Assembly (NCBI GenBank): GCA_005887995.1 | Contig: VBJD01000028.1 | Span: 1-50,394 of the forward strand | From: Chloroflexota bacterium | GTDB taxonomy: Bacteria; Chloroflexota; Limnocylindria; P2-11E | DNA length: 50,394 nucleotides | Direction: 5' to 3' | In this document: piece by piece, positions 45,157 through 50,394 of the stretch | Numbering within the stretch: the stretch's first letter is position 1 | Layout of the letters: every line of letters starts with the position of its first letter | Position numbers and translations under genes: made by a program | Notes under the pieces: generated by a model | Told to the model about the DNA's origin: nothing | Databases searched by the model: none | Seen by the model: the letters and a program-made list of their open reading frames with translations, nothing else

Positions 45157-46032
45157 TCATTGGTTGCGACGAAGCCGCGGGTCGAGCGTGTCGCGCAAGG
45201 CGTCGCCAAGAAGGTTGAAGGCACCGACCGTGAGCAGGATCGCGAGGCCGGGGAAGAGAGAAAGCCACAGCTGGGTGCTGATGAAGTTCCGGCCTTCGCT
45301 GATCATCACGCCCCACTCGGGCGTCGGCGGCTGCGCGCCGAACCCGATGAACGAGAGGCCCGCGGCAGACACGATCGCGGAGCCCATGTCGAAGCTTGCC
45401 TGGACGAGCAGTGGCGCGACCGCATTCGGCAGCAGATGTCGCAAGAGGATGCGTGCGCGGCGCGCTCCGATCGCACGCGCTGCCTCGACGAATTCGCGCC
45501 GGCGAAGGGCGAGGACCTGACCCCGCGCGAGTCGTGCGTAGACCGCCCATGTGACGGCGGCGATGGCGATGATCGCGTTCACCAGGCTGGGGCCGAGGGC
45601 ACCCGCGATCGCCATCGCGAGGATCAGCGGCGGGAACGCGAGAAACACCTCGGTGAGGCGCATGAGCGCTTCGTCGACGAGACCGCCGGCGTACCCGGCG
45701 ACGAGGCCGACGGCCGTGCCGATCACGCCTGCGAGCGCGACGACGACGACGCCGATGACGAGCGAGATACGCGCGCCATACAGGACGCGGCTGAGGAGAT
45801 CGCGGCCGAGCTGGTCCGTCCCGAGCCAATGCGCTGCGTTCGGCGGTGCGAGACGCGAGGCGAGGTCCTGCGCGAGCGGGTCATACGGCGCGATGAGCGT
45901 CGCGAGGACCGCGCCCAGCGCGAAGAGCGCGATGATCGCGAGCGCGAGGATCGTGAGCGGCTCGCGAAGGGCCGGCACGCGAACCGCGGCGAGTGCGCCA
46001 CCACGCGCGGCGGCGATGGCGCGATCAGCCAC
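45157..46032 (-). CDS. Peptide/nickel-type ABC transporter permease (DppC-like)
   Basis: The 291-residue membrane protein has an N-terminal anchor helix (PLTILALAIIALFALGAVLATLIAP), the DppC motif LGTDQLGRDLLSRVLYGARISLVIGVV and five further helices. The EAA loop is FVEAARAIGARRARILLRHLLPN, the ATPase contact site. It pairs with the DppB-like protein encoded just upstream (8-nt overlap). It ends in a basic tail DPRLRRNQ. No ATPase genes follow; the next minus-strand gene is a VOC protein, so the ATPases must be encoded elsewhere. The likely substrate is a peptide, glycoside or similar solute; the sequence does not say which. Confidence 0.93.
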   Translation of the reverse strand: MADRAIAAARGGALAAVRVPALREPLTILALAIIALFALGAVLATLIAPYDPLAQDLASRLAPPNAAHWLGTDQLGRDLLSRVLYGARISLVIGVVVVALAGVIGTAVGLVAGYAGGLVDEALMRLTEVFLAFPPLILAMAIAGALGPSLVNAIIAIAAVTWAVYARLARGQVLALRRREFVEAARAIGARRARILLRHLLPNAVAPLLVQASFDMGSAIVSAAGLSFIGFGAQPPTPEWGVMISEGRNFISTQLWLSLFPGLAILLTVGAFNLLGDALRDTLDPRLRRNQ

Positions 46033-47038
46033 GTTGGATCCGTGGGTCGAGCCAGTAATAGGCGACGTCGACGACGAGGTTGGCGACGGGATAGACGACC
46101 GCGGCGAGCAGCGTCACGCCGAGCACCGCCGGAAAGTCGAGGCTTACCGCGGATGCGGTCGCGTACCGGCCGAGGCCTGGCCAGCTGAAGATCGTCTCGG
46201 TAAGGACGGCACCCGAGAGAAGACTCCCGAACGTCAGGCCGATGATCGTGACCGTGGGGATGAGGGCGTTACGCAACCCATGCCGGAGCACAACGGTGCG
46301 CTCGCGCAGGCCCTTCGCCTCGGCCGTGCGCATGTAGTCCTGACCGAGCACCTCGAGCATGCTCGAGCGCGTCATGCGGGTGATGACCGCCGTCGAGAAG
46401 TAGCCGAGCGTCAGCGCGGGCAGCACGAGATGGATCAGGCTGCTCCGCAGCGCCTCGACGTCGCCGGCGACGAGGCTGTCCACGACGTACAGACCAGTGC
46501 GTAGCGGAGGCGGCGCGACGAACGCGTCGATGCGACCGCCGCCGGGAAACCAGCCGAGCTGGTAGTAACCCAGCCCGATGACGATGAGCCCGAGCCAGAA
46601 CACGGGGATCGAGCCGCCGGCCAGCGCGAGCACGCGCACGACGACGTCGGGTAGGCGTCCTCGCGAGATCGCTGACCAGATCCCCGCGGGGATGCCAACG
46701 ACGATCGAGACGAGGAGCGCAGTGAACGAGAGCTCGAACGTCGCTGGAAACGAGTCGGCGAGATCGTCCGCGACCGAGCGGCGCGTGCGGATGCTGCGGC
46801 CCAAGTCGCCGTGCAGGAGGTCGTTCACATATGTGAGGTACTGCTCCGGCAGCGGTCGGTCGAGCTTGTATTCGGCGCGGAACGCGGCGATCTGCTCGTC
46901 GGTGGCGTGGTCGCCGAGGGCGGCCACCGCGGGGTCGGCGGGTATGACATGCGAGATCGCGAACGTGATGACCGAAACGCCGATCATCACGGCCGCGATC
47001 CCGATCAGTCGTCGTATGAGGAACGCGAGGAAGCGCAC
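46025..47038 (-). CDS. Peptide/nickel-type ABC transporter permease (DppB-like)
   Basis: The 337-residue protein starts with FLIRRLIGIAAVMIGVSVITFAISHVIPADPA, the usual first helix of DppB/OppB proteins. It has DLLHGDLGRSIRTRRSVADDLADSFPATFELS and the EAA loop DYMRTAEAKGLRERTVVLRHGLRNALIP. The C-terminal part has LLSGAVLTETIFSWPGLGRYA. Six transmembrane segments are expected. It lies 12 nt after the binding-protein gene and overlaps the DppC-like gene by 8 nt, forming a three-gene operon. Length is normal for the family. Confidence 0.94.
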   Translation of the reverse strand: MRFLAFLIRRLIGIAAVMIGVSVITFAISHVIPADPAVAALGDHATDEQIAAFRAEYKLDRPLPEQYLTYVNDLLHGDLGRSIRTRRSVADDLADSFPATFELSFTALLVSIVVGIPAGIWSAISRGRLPDVVVRVLALAGGSIPVFWLGLIVIGLGYYQLGWFPGGGRIDAFVAPPPLRTGLYVVDSLVAGDVEALRSSLIHLVLPALTLGYFSTAVITRMTRSSMLEVLGQDYMRTAEAKGLRERTVVLRHGLRNALIPTVTIIGLTFGSLLSGAVLTETIFSWPGLGRYATASAVSLDFPAVLGVTLLAAVVYPVANLVVDVAYYWLDPRIQRG

Positions 47039-47050
47039 GCTACCTCGGGC

Positions 47051-48658
47051 CTATTTGGTTATGGCAGCAAAGTCCAACCAGCCCATCGGGTTCCAGGCGA
47101 AGCCCTTCACGTTCGAGCGGAGCCCGAAGAGCTCCGTCGGCTGGTAGAGGATGGCGTATGGCCCGTTGTGAAGGACGTACTCGGTGATGTCCTTGTACGC
47201 GGCCGCGCGTTTCGATGTGTCGGTGATGAGCGCGGCGTCCCGTCCCTTTTGCGCGATCGTCTTGTCGTCCCAGCCGTTCCGGTACGCGATCGACTTCGCG
47301 GCGTAGTCGGTGAACGGACCGACGTTCGCGTCCGGGTCGGGGAAGTCCGGACCCCAGAGGATCATCACGAGCTGACCCTTCTGCGCGCGATACGAGGTGA
47401 GCAGGTCGGCCTGCGCGGTCTGCTTGATCGTGACCGTCACGCCGATCTTCGCCCAGTCCGCCTGCAGCTTCGCAGCGAGGTCTGCCCACGCGACGCCGCC
47501 AGGCGCCTGGCCTGTCGGCACGAGCAGCTCGAGGTTCACCGAGGTCTGTCCCGCCTGTTGCAGCAACGACTTCGCCTTGTTCACGTCGGCCTGGAACGGC
47601 GTGGCGTCGTTGTAGCCCGCGAGCCCCGCCGGAACGATGTTCTGGACCTTCTTCGCGTTCCCCTTGAGGAGCTCCTTGATGATGCCGTCGTAGTCGATGG
47701 CCGTGCGGAGCGCCTCGCGCACGTTGACGTTGTCGAGCGGCTTCACGGTCGCGTTCATCCCGACGTACACGAGGAGCAGGCTGTTGCCCTGCGTTGTCGC
47801 GATGCCCTGCTTGCCCTGGACCGCGCTGATCTGCTGCGGACCGAGGTTGCGCGCGACGTCCGCATCGCCCTTCTCAAGGGCGAACTGCTGGTTGGTCGAC
47901 TCTGGCACGTGCTTGACGAGGACGCCCGAGAGCGGCGGCTTCGTGCCGCCGTAGTTCGGGTTGGCCTTCAGGAGCACCTCGGCGTTCTTGGTCCAGTGGT
48001 CGATGACGTACGGCCCACTGCCGGCCGAGTGGTCGAGGAGCCACCCCGATCCAGAGTCGCCGCTCGTCTCGTGCGACTTCACTTCCTTCGAGTCGACGAT
48101 GCCACCGACGGTGAAGGTGAGGATCGAGAGGAAGCCCTGCGGGCTCGAGGTCTTGGGCATGCTCACGACGACGGTGCTCCCGTCGGTCGCCTTGATGCTC
48201 TCCGGCTTGAGCCCAGCAATGTCGGTGAAGAGGAAGGCGGGTGACTTGTTGAGTTTGATGACGCGCTGGAGCGAGTACACGACGTCGTCCGCGGTGAGCG
48301 GGTTGCCGCTCGTGAACTTCACGCCGCTCTTCAACTTGAAGGTGATATCCCACGTCGAGCCGGCGTCCTTCGGCTCCCAGCTCGTCGCGAGCCCCGCCTT
48401 GATCGTCGAGAGGTCGGATCCCTCGAACCGCACCAGCGTCTCGTAGGCGTTGTGCACGAGAAGCACACCACTGAACTCGTACGCGACGGCCGGGTCGAGC
48501 GAGATGAGATCGCTCACGTCGGCGTAGTACACGAGCGTCCCGGCGGCGCCGCTGGCCTGCGGCGCGCCACTGCCGCCGCCGGTCGGTGTTGCGCTCGAGC
48601 ACGCTGCGGCGATGAACAGCGCGATGACGAGAAGGATGGGTGAACGATGGCGTGACAT
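47051..48658 (-). CDS. ABC transporter substrate-binding lipoprotein (SBP family 5)
   Basis: The 535-residue protein has a lipoprotein signal (LLVIALFIAAACSS, Cys20) and a Gly/Ser-rich linker. The family-5 fold shows LISLDPAVAYEFSGVLLVHNAYETL, TWDITFKLKSGVKFTSGNPLTADDVVYSLQR, VNVREALRTAIDYDGI and QLVMILWGPDFPDPDANVGPF. It would capture oligopeptides or related solutes outside the membrane for the two permeases that follow. ATG 48658 is preceded by GGGGAGGG at 6 nt. A TAGGCT -10 lies on the minus strand at 48694 down to 48689, giving a leader of about 24 nt. Ligand specificity cannot be read from the sequence. Confidence 0.94.
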   Translation of the reverse strand: MSRHRSPILLVIALFIAAACSSATPTGGGSGAPQASGAAGTLVYYADVSDLISLDPAVAYEFSGVLLVHNAYETLVRFEGSDLSTIKAGLATSWEPKDAGSTWDITFKLKSGVKFTSGNPLTADDVVYSLQRVIKLNKSPAFLFTDIAGLKPESIKATDGSTVVVSMPKTSSPQGFLSILTFTVGGIVDSKEVKSHETSGDSGSGWLLDHSAGSGPYVIDHWTKNAEVLLKANPNYGGTKPPLSGVLVKHVPESTNQQFALEKGDADVARNLGPQQISAVQGKQGIATTQGNSLLLVYVGMNATVKPLDNVNVREALRTAIDYDGIIKELLKGNAKKVQNIVPAGLAGYNDATPFQADVNKAKSLLQQAGQTSVNLELLVPTGQAPGGVAWADLAAKLQADWAKIGVTVTIKQTAQADLLTSYRAQKGQLVMILWGPDFPDPDANVGPFTDYAAKSIAYRNGWDDKTIAQKGRDAALITDTSKRAAAYKDITEYVLHNGPYAILYQPTELFGLRSNVKGFAWNPMGWLDFAAITK

Positions 48659-48775
48659 CTGAGCCCTCCCCGCGACAGTCCTCGACCGAGCCTAGCACCG
48701 CGTTCACGCCGTCCCGGACGGCCCGCACACCGCGCTCGCGCGCCGTCGACCCGCTCACCCATAGGCTTGAGTCCG
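48659..48775. promoter_or_regulatory. Divergent promoter region between binding protein and lepA
   Basis: The 117-nt gap contains TAGGCT on the minus strand (48694 down to 48689) for the binding-protein operon and the same hexamer on the plus strand (48762-48767), ending 8 nt before the lepA ATG. The latter has no Shine-Dalgarno, so lepA mRNA is probably leaderless. A perfect 13-bp palindrome CCGTCC-C-GGACGG sits at 48709-48721 between them. Confidence 0.45.
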
Positions 48776-50394
48776 ATGTCCGATCCGCAGAGCCGCGTCC
48801 GCAACTTCTGCGTCATCGCGCACGTCGACCACGGGAAGACGACCCTCTCCGACCGCCTCATCGAGCTCACGAAGACGGTGCCGCTGCGCCAGATGAAGGA
48901 GCAGATGCTCGACTCGATGGAGCTCGAGCGCGAGCACGGCGTCACGATCAAGGCGCGCGCGGTGCGCATGGCGTGGACCGGACGCAACGGGGAGGACTAC
49001 GAGCTCAATCTCATCGACACGCCCGGCCACGTCGACTTCAACTACGAGGTGAGCCGCTCGCTCGCGGCGTGCGAGGGAGCGGTGCTCCTGGTCGACGCGT
49101 CGCAGGGCATCGAGGCGCAGACGCTCGCGAATGCGTACCTCGCCGTGGAGCAGGGCCTAGAGGTCATCCCGGTGATCAACAAGATCGACTTGCCGAGCAT
49201 CGACCTCGACATGGTGCGCGAGGACCTCCGGTCGACGCTCGGGTTCAAGGACGACGAGATCCTGCTCGCGTCCGGGAAGACCGGGCAGGGCGTCGCTGAG
49301 CTGCTTCACGCGATCGTCGAGCGCGTCCCGGCGCCGAAGGGCGAGCCCACCGCGCCGTTGCGCGCGCTCATCTTCGACTCGCACTACGACACATACAAAG
49401 GGGTGGTCGCGCACGTCCGCGTGGTGGACGGCGTGCTCACCGCGGAGGATCGCATCCTCCCGATGGCCACCCAGAAGCCGAGCGAGATGCTCGAGCTCGG
49501 CGTGTTCGCGCCCGAGCCGCGCGAGGTCGAGCGCCTCGCCGCGGGCGAGGTGGGCTACGCCGCGACGGGCCTGAAGACCGTCGCGGATCTGCGCGTCGGC
49601 GACACGCTCACGCTCGAGGCGCGGCCTGCGGCCACGCCACTCCCCGGCTACCGCCCGGCGAAGCCGATGGTGTTCGCCGGTTTCTACCCGCAGAAGGCCG
49701 AGGCCTATCCCGAGCTCCGCGATGCGCTCGAGAAGCTCCGCCTCAACGACGCGTCGCTGGTGTACGAGCCCGAGACCTCGCAGGCGCTGGGGTTCGGATT
49801 CCGCGCCGGGTTCCTCGGGCTCTTCCACCTCGAGATCGTCCAGGAGCGACTGGAGCGGGAGTACGACGTCGATCTCATCGCGACATCGCCCTCGGTCGAA
49901 TACCGCGTCATCACGCAGAAGGGTGACGAGATCGCCATCGACAACCCTGCGATGCTGCCGGACCCCGGAACGATCACCGAGATCCGCGAGCCCTGGATGC
50001 GCACGACGATCATCGTGCCGACGACCTACGTCGGGCCGATCATGGATCTCGCGCAGAACAAGCGCGGCACGCTCATGGACATGTCCTACGTCGATCCGAC
50101 GCGGGCGATGCTCAAGTACGAGCTCCCGCTCTCGGAGGTCATCGTCGAGTTCTACGACCAGCTGAAGAGCCGGTCGCAGGGCTACGCGTCTATGGACTAC
50201 GAGCTCGCCGAATACCGCGCCGCCGACCTCGTGCGCCTCGACATCCTCGTGTCGGGCACGCTCGTCGACGCGCTGTCGGTGATCGTCCACCGCGACCGCG
50301 CGCAGCACATGGGCCGCATCCTCGTGTCGAAGCTGCGCGAGCTCATCCCGAAGCAGATGTTCGACGTGCGCATCCAGGCCGCCATTGGGGGCAA
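48776..50394 (+). CDS. lepA: Elongation factor 4 (LepA), 3' end beyond the window
   Basis: 539 codons are present and the frame runs off the right edge; full-length LepA has about 600. G motifs are intact: VIAHVDHGKTTLSDRLIEL (G1), GVTIKARAV (G2), LIDTPGHVDFNYEVSRSLAACEGAVLLVDASQG (G3), NKIDLPSIDLD (G4) and ASGKTGQGV (G5). Later blocks FRAGFLGLFHLEIVQERLEREY, SPSVEYRV and LKSRSQGYASMDYEL confirm LepA over EF-G. It is a translational GTPase acting on stalled or assembling ribosomes. The ATG lacks a ribosome-binding site and follows TAGGCT by 8 nt. Confidence 0.97.
   Translation, partial: MSDPQSRVRNFCVIAHVDHGKTTLSDRLIELTKTVPLRQMKEQMLDSMELEREHGVTIKARAVRMAWTGRNGEDYELNLIDTPGHVDFNYEVSRSLAACEGAVLLVDASQGIEAQTLANAYLAVEQGLEVIPVINKIDLPSIDLDMVREDLRSTLGFKDDEILLASGKTGQGVAELLHAIVERVPAPKGEPTAPLRALIFDSHYDTYKGVVAHVRVVDGVLTAEDRILPMATQKPSEMLELGVFAPEPREVERLAAGEVGYAATGLKTVADLRVGDTLTLEARPAATPLPGYRPAKPMVFAGFYPQKAEAYPELRDALEKLRLNDASLVYEPETSQALGFGFRAGFLGLFHLEIVQERLEREYDVDLIATSPSVEYRVITQKGDEIAIDNPAMLPDPGTITEIREPWMRTTIIVPTTYVGPIMDLAQNKRGTLMDMSYVDPTRAMLKYELPLSEVIVEFYDQLKSRSQGYASMDYELAEYRAADLVRLDILVSGTLVDALSVIVHRDRAQHMGRILVSKLRELIPKQMFDVRIQAAIGG

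Overview
The window is about 50 kb of very GC-rich, gene-dense bacterial chromosome. Codons end mostly in G or C, GTG and TTG starts are common, and neighbouring genes overlap by 4 nt again and again. I see no rRNA, tRNA, CRISPR array, insertion sequence or phage gene, so this looks like ordinary backbone with unusual gene fusions and regulatory sites. The mix (PPC-domain Ser/Thr kinase, DUF4388 protein, ROK-gap-pgk-eno block, GpgS-type glycosyltransferase, many apparently leaderless genes) suggests Chloroflexota or a related terrabacterial lineage. That assignment is inference; no 16S gene is present.

Layout. 0-3.6 kb: end of a cyclic-nucleotide-binding protein, an orphan Imm-5-like protein, and an overlapping pair of a membrane Ser/Thr kinase and a PAS-linked class III cyclase. 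3.7-7.6 kb: two histidine-degradation genes (ftcD, hutI), a hypothetical, a pirin and another hypothetical. 7.6-18 kb: a coenzyme A block with coaD-coaX-coaBC, then panB-panE, with panC on the opposite strand. Between these lie a Tat-lipoprotein flavin oxidase, a GNAT enzyme, two MFS transporters and a small basic ORF. 15.9-27.9 kb: a glycoside cluster in two divergent arms. The minus arm reads GT-A transferase, debranching-type glycosidase, GT4 transferase, USP-GpgS fusion, panC, MFS. The plus arm is DedA followed by one reading frame that joins a PAP2 phosphatase to a GH38 alpha-mannosidase. The arms appear to share overlapping back-to-back -10 elements.

28-37 kb: a secreted hypothetical, a tandem structured repeat, an ABC ATPase without permeases, a DUF4388 protein with a Trp-Pro repeat region, then a glycolytic run (ROK sugar kinase, gap, pgk, eno) and a formamidase-type amidase. 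37.4-40.3 kb: a MarR regulator and a rifampicin-phosphotransferase-like enzyme with overlapping genes and a palindromic operator on the promoter. 40.3-45.1 kb: a VOC protein with a histone-like basic tail, rpsT, murJ, and a TetR / medium-chain oxidoreductase / VOC group. 45.2-48.7 kb: peptide-type ABC importer genes (permeases and binding lipoprotein, no ATPases). The window ends inside lepA.

Three themes recur. Many genes have a TAnnnT-type -10 element only 6-10 nt before the start codon and no Shine-Dalgarno, which implies leaderless mRNAs. Five of seven convergent gene pairs share their stop codons within a 4-nt CTAG or TTAG. The most interesting candidates for new biology are the PAP2-GH38 and USP-GpgS fusions in the glycoside cluster, the tandem repeat with covarying hairpins at 28.5-28.75 kb, and the MarR-phosphotransferase operon.
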